Positions 25,560 through 36,841 are shown, counted from the first letter of the stretch. The stretch: DNA of 64,000 nt from Euglena gracilis (GCA_039621445.1 CP154957.1:16376595-16440594), one strand, 5' to 3'. Translations and numbers: made by a program. Notes: a model not told the origin generated them from the letters alone.

Positions 25560-25945
25560 TCACAAATATTTTTTTCAATGTTATCCCAATGAGAGGCCCG
25601 CGGATTACGTCCACTTTAACTGTGCTTTTGATTTCCCCATAACTCCCCACCTGGGCTAAAAATGGCTGAAAACGAGTCAAAAGCTGATTTGGGACGTAAG
25701 TTAGCCAAATTTACGTCAAAACAGTGCTGCAGTCTTCTGGCTCTGCCGTTTTTAGGGCCATCTTTGGGCAAAAAAATCGGCTTTCCAAAGTCTCAAAAAT
25801 GATGGGGAATCCAAAAGAAAATGTCCGGCAACGTAAAATGAAACAACCCAGGAACGCCCCATTGCTAGTACATTGATGTCGCTGCAACTCTCTGTCTGGC
25901 CATAGATATGCGCATTTTTTTGGCTTATGTTAGGCCGTTTTTCTC
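25560..25945. repeat. Diverged relic of the 33-40 kb inverted-arm element
   Basis: Two pieces parallel the arm sequence at 33240-33420. Landmarks include TTTTGATTTCCCC, AACTCCCC followed by CCTGG, AAAATGTCCGG and AACGCCCCAT. Identity is much lower than between the two arms themselves, so this copy is old. Confidence 0.5.
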
Positions 25946-26051
25946 CCACAGTCCAATGAAGCGTTTTGCCAACATGATGGAAACTCAGATGCCCCGACCC
26001 CCCAATGAAAATGCTTTTGGCTGTTTTGCCTGGTGCTGGTTCCCCAGGAGC

Positions 26052-26105
26052 CGCCCTTTTGCCCTTTTGCCCTTTTGCCCTTTTGCCCTTTTGCCCTTTT
26101 GGGCT
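26052..26105. repeat. 8-bp tandem repeat CTTTTGCC
   Basis: About six or seven perfect copies. The minus-strand translation is a Lys/Gly/Gln artefact. Confidence 0.9.
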
Positions 26106-26694
26106 CCCTCCCCACCGGTGGTGAAAACGAAGACCTGGGCCCCAAGAACCATGCCGCGTTAAAGTGTTTTCTTGGAGTACATTGATGTTTGCAACCGGCA
26201 TGGCATTGTTTTTGCCTCTTTGGACAAAGTTTTGTGGGATGGGCAAGATGGTGCATTGATGCTTGCGAACTTTTCAAGACACAGCAAGAAGCCAATGCAC
26301 GGGTCCAGACATGGCAGGAGAAGGCTGGAAAAGATAGGCGCCTTCAATCCATTCCAGTGTCCAGTTTTCGGACATGCGTAATGCTGTGAGCAACATTTAC
26401 AAGGCATTGGCATTTGGCGCCCCCCCGTTTCCACACCGGGAATCGCGAGCGAATGCCGATTTGACCCCGGAGTTGTCAATGTTTTCCCTTTATGCCTTTA
26501 TGGGCAAGGGGGGGGGGGGTTCGACCCCCCCCCTTCTTTGGAAGTGAAACAAGTCTCCCACTTGTGGAATTTTTGGCCTTACGCCTAATTTTGATGTAGG
26601 GCCTTGACCAACACACTGGCTGTACGTTTGATTCTCTGCAAATTTGAAGATCTGTATAAATAGAGGATTCTGTAGTTGAAAATAAGTTATTTGC

Positions 26695-26722
26695 ACTGTA
26701 TATATATTATATATATATATAT

Positions 26723-26756
<34 letters not shown>
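26695..26756. repeat. (TA)n microsatellite
   Basis: TATATATA run of about 60 bp with minor interruptions. Confidence 0.95.
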
Positions 26757-26759
<3 letters not shown>

Positions 26760-27052
26760 GGAAAGGGGGCTTGGGCCAGCCCCAGGAGGATTGGACGGGG
26801 CCACCTAGAGAACCGGCGGATTGTCACCATGATCCCGGCTCCATCCCCAGATTTTTTTTCCAGTCATGAGTAAGATCTTGTTTGGTGGTCGGCCCCAAGA
26901 AGGGGGGGTTACAAGTGGAGGGAATTGTAAGTCGAGGTTCAGTGTGTGACCAAAAAAAAGGTCGAAAAAACCCCCCTATTTTTGCACTAGGGGGGGTTCT
27001 ACCCCCCCCTTTTCCCCAGTGGCAAGCCTCGCTGTTACCCATGAAAGCGGCG
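26757..27052. mobile_element. Fragment related to the terminus of the 33-40 kb element
   Basis: Shares AACCGGCGGATT, TCACCATGATCCC, a T-run and CAGTC with 33030-33085. It ends with CCCCCTTTTCCCC, AGTGGCAAGC and TACCCATG, as in the inverted arms. No coding content. Confidence 0.45.
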
Positions 27053-27304
27053 TTTTAGAGACGCCGGGTTCAGGACAGAACCGGCGTCCCCAACCTTCGG
27101 TCAAAGGACACTCCCAGGACCAATTTCCAACCACTAATCTGCAATGTCACGCCACTTTGCATTTCACCAAATTCCGGCGATCGCGAGGGTATTTCTGGCT
27201 GTGTCAATAGTCGAGGGACAAACTCACCCCTCAATCGAAAATCTGAGTGGAAATTTGTGGTAATTTTCAGTGATTTTTGGTTTAAGATGCTGAATAAACC
27301 TTAC

Positions 27305-27379
27305 AGAAACGTTTTTTCTCTTCGAATCAACCACCTCAGGGGTCCTGGGGGGCACCAGAGTTGTGAAATTAGGATTTCC
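27305..27379 (-). CDS. Candidate upstream exon (possibly alveolin 5' exon)
   Basis: A 25-codon open segment lies between TCACAG and GTAAGG and reads GNPNFTTLVPPRTPEVVDSK followed by RKNVS, in phase 0. Borders are strong on both sides. It is on the alveolin strand, but the next known exon (25132) starts in phase 1, so at least one exon is missing if they belong together. Confidence 0.45.
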
Positions 27380-27668
27380 CTGTGACAGAAAATAAGAGAT
27401 CCAGGCGGCGTGGATGAATTTGGTGGTGATCGCCAGTCGTCTGATGAAAAGAGCTTTCGTAAGAGCTCAGCGACCCCTCATCCTATGCCCCCCACTTATA
27501 ACCCCCCTTGAAGGAAAAATGACGACAAAAGCAAGTGGCAAAAATGTGCCAAAAATCACGTGGTGTGCCGAAAAAAACCAGGTGTGGTGGGCATGCCAAT
27601 TCATGAGGTTTTGGCAAAAAACAAAAAAAATTGCTCAAAATCACCCTGCCCCTAATTACACCTAACAC

Positions 27669-28837
27669 CAGGGATTCCCTCAGTTCCGAGCTAAAGACCC
27701 CATGTCACCATTCGTGATTTTTCGTGATTTTTCATGATTTTTCGTGGCACAAAAAAATCGCCCGGTTCTGAGCATTCTGCCGTGAAAGACTTTTTTCGGG
27801 TTGCTCAACCTAGAAAAATTGAGCTGACTTGCAATTGTGATCAAACCCAAAATGGACTGTCCCTCAACAATGTTGAACACAACTTGGCTCTGTATAAATC
27901 TCTTTCTTGACTTTCCACTCTTAAAAAAAACCAGTCAGTCACTTGAAAAAAGAATCCAGCCAGTCACTATCCACTTGGGGTGAGCTTTCAATGATATTTG
28001 ATACAAAAAGTACCTGGCACAAAGGCGTACACGCCTTTCAATGAAACACCCAGGTGAGCAAGGGTGTCAATGATCGCCGTGCCAAACTACTGGTGTGTTT
28101 TTTTGGGCCTCAAACTTGGGCCTCACACAAGACCCCCACCAAAAAAAAGCAGCCTGATTCCAGCAACCGACCCAATAAACAACTTTCTTTTTGGGCTTAC
28201 GATGTCCCAGCCAGGATGAGAGCTTGGAAAATGAGCCTCCTGCATGTTTTGATAATCAAAAAACAACGACCCAATGGCAACTCTATTTGTTTTCTTCACA
28301 GTGTCGCAGGGTGAGAGCTTCAAATATGTGCCTCATGAGACAGGGGGTTCGAATAATTCTGCCGAAGGTCCAGGTGTCTGAACACCTTTGCTTTGCTCAA
28401 AACCTTCTTCTTGTGAGTGGCAGAAATCAGGTGCCCCACAGCATATTATGATTCTACATAAGTTACTGGTTTATGGCACGCAATACAACACATTTCACTT
28501 CCACGCACTTCAAATTCTCCAGGGCATTGACTTGCCCTCTTCTGAGGAGTCATTTGCCCCCCACGTTTTCACGTCCTTCGTTGCTTTCCTTGACTCGCAG
28601 GAGCATTCACCACTCACAGAACCATCATTGTCAGAAGAAGATAAAATATCTACAAAGAAAAAAGAACAGCAAAATTTTCAATTTTATGTGTCACAGCAAA
28701 AGAAAAATTTCCCAACAGTTCCAAAAATTCCATTCATGATTTTTCGTGATTTTTCGTGATTTCTAGGGATTGTCAATTTTCGTGCTCATTCGTGATTTTT
28801 TGTGCTTTTTCGTGGCACGAAACTGAGGTAATCCCTG
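27669..28837. mobile_element. hAT-like DNA transposon, 1.17 kb, probably non-autonomous
   Basis: The left terminus CAGGGATTCCCTCAGTT matches the reverse complement of the right terminus, AACTGAGGTAATCCCTG, with one change. It is flanked by CTAACAC (27662-27668 and 28838-28844). CAGGG ends and a 7-8-bp duplication are typical of hAT elements. Subterminal repeats of about 10 bp (TTTTTCGTGA) occur near both ends (27711-27745 and 28737-28815). Confidence 0.7.
28388..28759 (+). CDS. Unrecognised open frame inside the hAT-like element
   Basis: About 120 codons, including an acidic/Ser-rich middle (LPSSEESFAPHVFTSFVAFL) and a Lys/Gln-rich end that runs into the subterminal repeats. No transposase motif seen. 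It may be chance or a remnant. Confidence 0.2.
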   Translation: MLCSKPSSCEWQKSGAPQHIMILHKLLVYGTQYNTFHFHALQILQGIDLPSSEESFAPHVFTSFVAFLDSQEHSPLTEPSLSEEDKISTKKKEQQNFQFYVSQQKKNFPTVPKIPFMIFRDFS

Positions 28838-28844
28838 CTAACAC

Positions 28845-29990
28845 TGACAGTTTCCGGGATGTTTTGCCATAATTTTTTGTCCCTTTGCCAAAAATTTTTG
28901 TACCTTTTGGAAATATTTGTGTACTTTTTTCCATAATTTTGGAACCTTTTTGAAAATAAAAGGAGTTGTTTTGTCAGAAATTTGGGACTCCGTGGTCTGG
29001 CAGTTTTGGAACTTTTCTGCAAGTTTTTGGGACTTTCCTGCAGTGTGTTTTCTTGGAATGCTTGTCCATCCAAATGCCAGCACAGATGGCAGCTCGTTCA
29101 AAACGAAGCCAAAAAAAATGCTTTTTAAAAAAAATCAAAAACACATTTTTCTTTCAAAACAAAAAACTCCAGCTGTGCCGGGTTGAATGCTACACTTGCA
29201 GCCCATCGACCAAGAGGGTGTTATCGCCGTACCGAGGATAAACTGAAGGACATCTTCTGTAGCAAAAACTGCGCTTAGACGCATACTCCGTCCTGGGTCC
29301 TGTGTTTTAAACACAGGACTTAGGACAGAGGGTCTGATGGCAGGGCTAGCTAGTCGACAAATTTTCGTACCCACTTGCCCAAAATGCCCATTTTGGCACA
29401 AAATCAGCCAAAAAAAACCACATTTCCCTCGCCCCCCATCCCCCAATTGGCCAATCGGTCTCCGGGACAAGATGGACCAATTTCAGCAAGGTTGCAAAAG
29501 GGCTCAGGAAGCTTCCAAAAACGTCTGTTTCGGCATTTTTAATATTTGCTGAAGAAGAAAAGTTATGAAATCCCACCGTGCACAAAAAATAAGCCAATTT
29601 TGCACAGGTAAAAAAAATTAGGGGGTGGGATGTTTCACCCCCCTCCACCCTTCAGGCACAAAAAAAAGGCTAGTTTAGGGAAGTGGACACTTTGGGGGGG
29701 TCAAATTTGCTTTCGGCGTCTTCGGCGCCGAAGGCAAATGGCCACTTTCTTTGAGGGGGCAAATTCGGCAAAACGCCTTGGTCACTTTGGGGGGGGGGAC
29801 ACTGAGAGGGGGGGGGGATGAGGCATTTCCACTGGGCATGATCTGATTTACGTCAGCTGTGTTACTCTGAAGAGCCGCGGGGTTGCAGTGGTTTGTTCAG
29901 AGAGTGATCTGTTTGATTTAGAGAGTGTTTGCAAAAAGTCCCAAAATTTTTACTGCCAAGTGTCAAAGTCTCTGCAATGGAATCTCAAAA
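28845..29990. other. Intergenic, no gene seen
   Basis: Contains a short palindrome CCTGTGTTTTAAACACAGG at 29299-29317 and G-runs near 29690-29820. No supported gene. Confidence 0.5.
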
Positions 29991-30271
29991 ATTTAAAACC
30001 TATTTCCTGGGCCCGACGCCTGTCTTGAATTTCTACAGACACTAACTGGCTTCAGGCTGAATCCGTTAGTGTAAAACGATTTCCAAGACAGGGATCCGTT
30101 AGTGTAAAACGATTTCCAAGACAGGCGATTGTTAGTGTAAAACGATTTCCAAGACAGGCGATCGTTAGTGTAAAACGATTTCCAAGACGGCGTACGTTTT
30201 CTTGAAAAAAATGACAAGCGTGGTCAGCCGACTCAAAACCTCGGCACGCAAACCCATCCTGAATCCAAAAA

Positions 30272-30921
30272 TCAGCAAATTGCACCGCTGCATCTGCAGA
30301 ACGTTGTTTGCGTCAAACGTGTTCGGAGGGACAGAAGTTCCTCCTCTGTCAAAATTCCAGGTGTCGTTCGTTGAGCTGCTTCCATGGCACGCACCCCTCT
30401 TTCACGTTTGAACACCGGGGCAGCAAATTCATTCAGCAACGGAAATTGACGATCCACGAAGGCAGCCAAGGCAATTTTTGGGGCCGTTGCATTGTACGCC
30501 CTCATCATGCCGTTCACATAACTTCGCCAGGAGTCTGCAGAAAGTTCTTTTAGTGAGAAGTTCTGTGTGGCCCGCTGTTGTTTGCAACTTTCCACGTCAG
30601 CCTCATCGTCAAACAAATACACCGGAAAAATGGTGCGACGAGCCCAACCTCGCAAATATTCGTCCAACGAGTCATACTTTAACCCGTTATCCGCACAAAA
30701 ATCGACAAAAGTCAGAAAATGTGGGATGCCAGATCGTTGGACGCCTTGCGACCCGGAAAGTCTCTTGGTTTCTTTCTTAGCAAACAAGGGGCCGTTCACC
30801 GGGTCATCTGCCTCCTGCTTGCCACCCTCAGAAATTTTGCGGATCGCAGCAACAAATTCCTCAGGGGGGGGGGCGGAGGTTTCAGTCCGGCCAACGCCAC
30901 AAGGTTCGCCCGTTTAGCCAT
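30272..30921 (-). pseudogene. Truncated tyrosine-recombinase/PHD-family ORF (N-terminal half)
   Basis: Starts at ATG 30921 (MAKRANLVALAGLKPPPP). A frame change occurs at the G10/C10 run near 30865, then EEFVAAIRKISEGGKQEADD and DPVNGPLFAKKETKRLSG continue to a stop near 30272. It aligns along its length with 56066-56650 (VNGPLFA, YDSLDEYLRGWARR, YLFD, RQFPL, FKRERGVRAMEAAQR, GILTEEELLSL). The segment ends before the recombinase catalytic core, so it cannot encode an active enzyme. It may represent the DNA-binding arm domain of the family. Confidence 0.65.
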
Positions 30922-31198
30922 TAAGAACAAAAACTGAGGACAAGAAGAACATATCACCATCATCAAAGAGCAAACGATTTCCAAGACAGGGATCCGTTAG
31001 TGTAAAATGATTTCCAAGACAGGGATCCGTTAGTGTAAAACGATTTCCAAGACAGGGATCCGTTAGTGTAAAACGATTTCCAAGACGGCATACGTTTTCT
31101 TGAAAAAAAATGACAAAACTGGCCAAAACTCAAGCCAGGTGCATCAGTCGAATGAATTTTCAAGACAGGCGTTCGGGCCCAGACGAAATAGGTTTTAG

Positions 31199-31299
31199 TA
31201 AATCAACAGACACTAACAATTTCAGCAGGGGCGCCGGGCCGCTCGCTTCGCTCGCACGGCCCGGCGCCCCTGCTGAAATCGTTAGTGTCTGTTGATTTA
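31199..31299. repeat. Long near-perfect hairpin
   Basis: The outer arms are TAAATCAACAGACACTAAC and its complement. The inner arms, GCAGGGGCGCCGGGCC and its complement, surround a loop containing CGCTCGCTTCGCTCGC. Arms are about 44 bp. The same design occurs at 41981-42084 and 55582-55685. Confidence 0.9.
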
Positions 31300-31320
31300 T
31301 ATATAGAAACCGTGTTCAGT

Positions 31321-32110
31321 TCACGTGTACAGCGGCAGAAAACGTGTTCTGAACACGTTTTTTTGACGCCGTACACGTGGACGAACACGGTTTTCTGCGC
31401 AAAAAAAAATGTGTTCTGAACACAGTTTTTGACACCGTTCACGTGTTCAGAACACGGTTTTCTGTGAGAAAACAGTGTTCTGAACACGTTTTCTGGCACT
31501 GTACACGTGGACGAACACGGTTTTCTGCCAGAAAACTGTGTTCACTGTGAAATATGAAAAAAATGTGTGATTACTGAGACCGTGAGAGGGATGATCGCCA
31601 ACAAGGAGAATGGGACACAAAGAGAGGATGAATCACACCAGAGGGATGCCGGACAACGCCAGGAGTCGCTAACAGGGAGTGACATGGGTGAGGTCGCACG
31701 CAAACGTATTGCCAATGCCTCGTGGCCTTATGGCCAGGAACCAAACGGACACAACGTGTCACAAACATCCCGAGCATCTCCAGGGACGTTTTGGAGCATG
31801 TCGGAGGTCGGCACACACGAAGAAAGCAGGAGAGAATAAGGAGGGGGGAAAATCCAAAAATGAACACGTTTTTTGACGCCGTACACGTGGACGAACACGG
31901 TTTTCTGCGCAAAAAAATGTGTTCTGAACACGGTTTTTGACACCATACACGTGTTCAGAACACGGTTTTCTGTGAGAAAACAGTGTTCTGAACACGTTTT
32001 CTGACACCGTACACGTGGACGAACACAGTTTTCTGCCAGAAAACCGTGATCTGAAAACATTTTTTGTCAAAAAGTGTGTTGCCCCATTTTCGTACATGTG
32101 TTCACTATAA
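31321..32110. mobile_element. Non-autonomous element with ~190-bp direct repeats built from GTGTTC/GAACAC iterons
   Basis: The segment at about 31340-31545 recurs in direct orientation at 31862-32050. Both consist of GAACACG / CGTGTTC half-sites spaced by TTTTCTG and GTACACGTGGACG. Between them is about 310 bp of sequence with no recognised gene. It begins at the junction motif shared with copy C (TATAGAAACCG). The outer limits are approximate. Confidence 0.55.
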
Positions 32111-32203
32111 TCGCATTTTTTTTGCGCGAATCACGTGGACTTGAACACGGTTTTCCACATGACGCTGTACATCGTGGACTACGAAGGTTTCAATTTTGTT
32201 TCG

Positions 32204-32286
32204 TGATCTGATCCTGCTTTTTCACCAAAAAACCGGGGGCGCCGAAGGCGCCCCCGGTTTTTTGGTGAAAAAGCAGGATCAGATCA
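32204..32286. repeat. Perfect ~40-bp-arm hairpin
   Basis: The arm TGATCTGATCCTGC, TTTTTCACC, AAAAAACCGGGGGCGCC is followed by loop GAA and the exact complement. Such a palindrome could extrude as a cruciform, and it marks the edge of the 31.3-32.1 kb mobile block. Confidence 0.95.
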
Positions 32287-32674
32287 GGAAACACTATACA
32301 GACAACACTCTCAAAAATTTTGGCGAAAGGTCCCAGGCGCTTTGGCAAAGAACCCAAAATTATTTCAAAAGTGGTCAACAATGACGACGTCCCAAAATTG
32401 TTCGTGTTAGGTGTAAACCATGGAAACCGCAGATTATATACCCCGCCCCGTTCTTTTTCCCAATCGAGCGACTGGATTTCTAGTTTCCCAATCACCTCCG
32501 TTTGACCCCCAATTCCCCGCCAGGCCCGAGTTATTCACCCACGAAGGGGTCTAAACTGGGTAGGATTTGCCAACCCACTTTTGCCTCTCCATTTCGCCCG
32601 GGTGAGATTTTTGGTATAAAAAAAAACAACCAAGTCACATCATTTCACATTGGTGCTCAAAAATGGTGAAATTA

Positions 32675-32741
32675 TGTACACAGTGGGGCTCGAACCCAAA
32701 ACCTCAGGGTCACTGCTCCAGCCAGCGAGCTATGTGAGCGA
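32675..32741 (-). tRNA. tRNA-like pseudogene or SINE head
   Basis: The minus strand carries TAGCTCGCTGG (A-box-like) and GGGTTCGAGCC (B-box) at normal spacing. A D-stem GCTC/GAGC and a T-loop TTCGAGC form well. The acceptor stem is imperfect (about 5 of 7 pairs) and the anticodon stem does not pair, so a functional tRNA is unlikely. It is better read as a tRNA-derived pseudogene or SINE promoter. Confidence 0.35.
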
Positions 32742-33639
32742 TGCGGAGCTTCGATAAGACAAACAGAAAAGGAGGTTCCCCTTCTCTGATTCACTGGTTT
32801 TTCCTTTGGCTGTGCAAAATGCCAATGGGTGCGGATCCATTAAGAGCACCAATTGACCTACCAGGCCACTACCATTACCCCCCCCCTAAATGACCCCCTT
32901 TTGTCCCGGTCAGGACCATGGAGGGCCATTTAGGGGGGGGTCGCTGAGCTCTTATCCCTTTATGGGTAAGAGCGAAGCTTACCACTGGGGGAAACCCCCC
33001 CCTCCCCCCCCCTCGGGGCCACCTCGGGAACCGGCGGATTATCACCATGATCCCAGCCCCGTTCCCGAAATTTTTTTTTTCAGTCGCGAGCGACTGGATT
33101 CCTAGTTTCCGAATCACCTGGGTTTGACCCCCAACTCCCCGCCAGGCCCGAGTTATTCACGCGCGAAGGGGTCCAAACTGGGTAGGATTGGCCAACCCCC
33201 CTTTTTAAGCCCCCCCCCCTTTGGACGGCCAAAAAATGTCAATTTTCAAAATATCTCCAAAATGAAGCAAAATCAAAGGAAATGTCCGGAGACCTAATTT
33301 GAAGCCCTTGGAACGCCCCATCTGCCGGTATTTTGATTTCCCCGCAACTCCCCGCCTGGCCCGAGATACGGCCGTTTTTGGCCCGGATGGCCGTTTTGTA
33401 CACTTTTTCCAATGTCCGACTTAGCCGTTTTCGGGGGGTGGGGGTCAAAAAACCAATGTTTTCAAATTTTCTCGAAAATGATGCAAAATCAAAGGAAATA
33501 TCCGGAGACCTAAATTGAAGCCCTTGGAACGCTCTATCTACTGGGATTTTGGTTTCCCCGCAGCTCACCGCCTAGCCCGAGATTTGTACACTTTTCCCTC
33601 TGTCCGACTTAGCCGTTTTCGGCCAAAACAGTCGAAAAA

Positions 33640-34312
33640 AATCGAATTTTTTTTTTTTGCCCGAAACGATATTTTTTGGCCTCCCGGACCCGGAAAAACT
33701 GTTTTTGAGCCGAAAACGAGCGTTTTTTGACCCGCCAGCACCCCGTTTTGGGCCGCCGACCCATTGACTTTGGGTCAAAACCGGGTCAAAAAAGTCGAAA
33801 AAAATCAAAAAAAATTTTTTGCCCGAAACGATGCTTTTTGGCCGCCCGGACCCGGAAAAACTGTTTTTGAGCCGAAAAGGAGCGTTTTCCGACCCGCCAG
33901 CGCCCCGTTTTGGGCCGCCAACCCATTGACTTTGGGTCAAACCCGGGGCAAAAAAGTCGAAAAAATCGAAAAAAAATTTTTTGCCCGAAACGATGTTTTT
34001 TGGCCTCCCGGACCCGGAAAAACTGTTTTTGAGCCAAAAAGGAGCGTTTTTCGACCCGCCAGCGCCCCGTTTTGGGCCGCCAACCCATTGACTTTGGCTT
34101 TCAAACCCGGGTCAGAAAAGTCGAAAAAAATCGATTTTTTTTTTTTTGCCCAAAACGATGTTTTTTGGCCTCCCGGACCCGGAAAAACTGTTTTTGTGCC
34201 GAAAAGGAGCGTTTTTCGACCCGCCAGCGCCCCGTTTTGGGCCGCCAACCCATTGATTTTGGGTCAAAACCGGGTCAAAAAAGTCGAAAAAAAATCGAAA
34301 ATGACCGTTTTT
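33640..34312. repeat. Tandem array of ~160-170-bp units, left arm
   Basis: Four units, recognised by GACCCATTGACTTTGGGTC-type motifs at about 33759, 33928, 34088 and 34248 (the first two read CCATTGACTTTGGGTCAAA). Each also contains GCCCGAAACGATG, GGACCCGGAAAAACTG and GACCCGCCAGCGCCCCG. Confidence 0.92.
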
Positions 34313-34327
34313 CAACCCCCTCCCAAG

Positions 34328-34496
34328 CCCAGGCCGGGCCGCCGGGCCGCCGGGCCGCCTGGCCGCCGGGCGGCCTGGCCGCCGGGCCGCCGGGCCGCCG
34401 GGCCGCCGGGCCACCGGCCGGGCCGCCGGGCCGATGGCCGGGCCGCCGGGCCGCTGGCCAGGCCGCCGGGCTGCCGGCCGGGCCGCCGGGCCGGTG
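34328..34496. repeat. GGGCCGCC tandem repeat, extremely GC-rich
   Basis: Repeats of CCGGGCCGCCGGGCCGCC with GGCC palindromes at the inner end of the left arm. There is no counterpart at the right arm. Confidence 0.95.
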
Positions 34497-34794
34497 TCAA
34501 TGAAGGGGTGGGGGCGCGCTTATAAAGAGCTCAGCACTATTCAAAACCTGGTCTTGGGGGGGGGGGTCGGAAAACAAAATCTTGATATCACCCCCCACCA
34601 GCATTCCCAATTTTGGCAAATGACAAGGGTTTTTGACAGACAATTGACATTAATATGACATTTAGACATTTGTCAAAAACAGAAACCCCCGTCCGCGTTA
34701 GGAATGGCCCATCCCACATTAATGTCTGCCCTCCTACAGCCTAGTGTGACCACATGTCCAGACGACCCATGAGTAGGACCACTTCACAGACTGA

Positions 34795-35405
34795 TGTTTG
34801 AAACCGTGTATTGGGGCTCTGGCTTCACGCCCGAACCGGCGTTCTGGACGCCGGTTTGGCGCAGAAATTTCTGCGCCGAACCGGCGTTCCAGAACGCCGG
34901 TTCGGGCGGGAAGCGGCGTCCAGGGGACCCAAAATAAAAAGTGCCAAAAAGTGTCTAAAATGGTTTGTAGATATGTGGTAATGATACCTGGGGGGGTTGG
35001 TATGCCATGGCGAGGGGGTCTGAATAGGGCTTTTGACAGATGGCCACAGGATTCAGCCACAATGCACACAGCGCTTATTTTCAGCGATCGTGTGTTCCAA
35101 AATTTGACATCTCAATTGGTGAAATCTCACACCTCAGGTGCCATAAAGCATATCAATTGAAAGCTGTCCCCCAACACCTTGAGAAGAGCTTTCGATTGAT
35201 GGGTAACATGGCATCAGACGTGTGAGAACTTCAATCGGCCGATCGACATGGCCATGCGTCCAAAGGAGGTCCAAAATGCTCAAAAATGTTCAAAAAAATG
35301 GGTATTTAGGGCGAAATTGGCCGTGATTTTTTGAACGCCGGTTTGGGCGTGAAGCCAGAGCCCCTAATCCACAGTTTCGGCGTTCTGGATACAGTTTTCG
35401 TATCA
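34795..35405 (-). mobile_element. Hairpin-ended non-autonomous element, copy 1
   Basis: Both ends carry the motif GCCCGAACCGGCGTTCTGG in palindromic arrangement. Interior landmarks are GGTGCCATAAAGCATATCAAT, GAAAGCTCTTCTCAAGG (inverted) and CGATCGGCCGATTGA-like sequence, shared with 40793-41985 in opposite orientation. It ends at CAGTTTTCGTATCAG, the complement of the left edge of the other copy. No ORF. It is nested inside the 7.1-kb element. Confidence 0.7.
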
Positions 35406-35534
35406 GATGCTGTGATGACTGAGAATACTTAAAGATATCAGAAGACGCTGCCTTCTCTCGGCATCCAGCTCTCCACTGATGACAAAGGTTTGCCAAACAA
35501 TGTTGCCAGGGAATGATCTTTTTTCTCTGCTTTA

Positions 35535-36340
35535 GATCACTGACAAGAATTTGTTGAAGTCTATCAAGCAGGAGCTGTCGGAAGGAGTTTGTTACTAATC
35601 TGGACCTGAGACCTGCTAAACTGATACATTTTTGTTGGGATTGGCCATCGTGTTTGATTTCTGCTTCCTGTTGCTGTGCCTAGAAACTGCCTAGAAGGTT
35701 TTTTTTTGTTTGTCTGTCCGTTTTGTTTGCAACAAAATGGTGATCTAGTTCTGATTTGCTTTACAAAGATTTGAATCATTTTTTTTTGGTGCCACATCTT
35801 TGGGGCGGGTTTGGCCAGCACATCTGGCCAGTTTGGGGCCAGATGTGGTGGCCAGTTTTGGGCCAGATGTGGTGGCTAGTTTTGGGCCACAGGTCGTGGC
35901 CAGTTTTGGGCCACAGGCCGTGGCCAGCTTTGTGCCACAACGTGGCCAGTTTTTTGCCAGATGTGCTGGCCAGTTTTGGGCCACGGGTCGTGGCCAGTTT
36001 TGGGCCACGAGTCGTGGCCAGAAAAGGGCTTGGTTGGTTTTTTGTGGTGTTCACCTTGCTGGTCTCCTGACCCCATTTTCAGCTTTGGAAGTTGAATATC
36101 GGAATATCACCATTTTTTTTTGTAAGGGTTCCTTTTTGTAAAGGGAATGTGAAAAGAAAGGGAGACCAACCATTTATGGACAGCGTTTTTTCTGTTTGCG
36201 CTTGCCCCCAGCGGTCGACCGAGGAACGCCCGGCACCGCACAAAGGGAGGGCCAACCAGTTTGGGACAGTGATGTTTTCTTCCGAGTCAGGAGACGTTTA
36301 CTTATGCCTGGCCATCGACTACGAAGTGCCTGGTCCATAA
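35535..36340 (+). pseudogene. Two exon-like fragments of unrecognised genes
   Basis: At 35535-35597, after TGCTTTAG, the frame reads ITDKNLLKSIKQELSEGVCY and stops. At 36212-36340, after GCCCCCAG, a 42-codon frame includes RPAPHKGRANQFGTVMFSS and ends EVPGP-stop. Both have good acceptors and protein-like composition but no matching donors. They may be last exons or captured pieces inside the large element. No family recognised. Confidence 0.25.
35815..36022. repeat. 24-bp minisatellite
   Basis: Repeats of GCCAGTTTTGGGCCACAGGT(CGTG) with variants. It is in-frame, giving 8-residue VASFGPQV-type peptides on plus and LATTSGPK-type on minus. These peptides are artefacts of the repeat. Confidence 0.9.
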
Positions 36341-36841
36341 ATGACGGGGCAGCATTTATGCTCCAATGGTCTCGCCGTTACATTTTTGACAAAACCGATG
36401 TAAAAAACTCCCTGGGTTTCTGACTGACGAGGATAAATGTCTGTTTTTTACGATCGGCAAAAGTCGTCCTTTTCGACGACCGGAATGCTACCCCCCACCC
36501 CACATTTTGGGGGGGAATTTTGTGTGAAATTCGTGATTTACACCACTTTTTTTCCATCGAGTAAAATTTTTTCCGGAAAATTTTCGAAAAAAATAGGTGT
36601 TTTATAAACATTTTCGCTTACAAAATTTTTTATCGGCGAAAATCATTGCAACTCCTTTCCTTTCCCTCCCCTGTCCAACCCAATGATGTTGTCTCCGATC
36701 AGGGGTTGGACTAGGGGGTTGCCAGACAAGGGGACCACTCAGCAAACAATTGGGCAGAGGCTGGGCACATGGACGCGTCTTTGAAAAACCAGAAAATACT
36801 TGGGCGAAGTTCTTGATAACTTTTTACTTCCAGACAGGCAC

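Larger units (their letters stand above)
29993..31300 (-). mobile_element. Tyrosine-recombinase element with inverted ends, iterons and hairpin (copy C)
   Basis: Left end TAAAACCTATTTCCTGGGCC... and right end ...GGGCCCAGACGAAATAGG followed by TTTTA are inverted copies that include the CGCCTGTCTTGAA block. Inside each end are direct repeats of about 33 bp containing AAAACGATTTCCAAGACAGG (30075-30190; 30970-31090). The truncated recombinase frame is on the minus strand, and a long hairpin (31199-31299) lies on its 5' side. Confidence 0.75.

Noticed and set aside
31340-32050. LTR retrotransposon, from the ~190-bp direct repeats
   Set aside because: No reverse transcriptase, integrase or primer-binding site, and the repeats are iteron arrays rather than TG...CA ends.
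34072-34525. Long Pro/Arg/Ala-rich frames on both strands
   Set aside because: They run through the GGGCCGCC repeat and the ~165-bp array.
35756-36141. A gene for an 8-residue repeat protein (VASFGPQV)
   Set aside because: Both strands are open through the 24-bp minisatellite and there is no independent coding signal.
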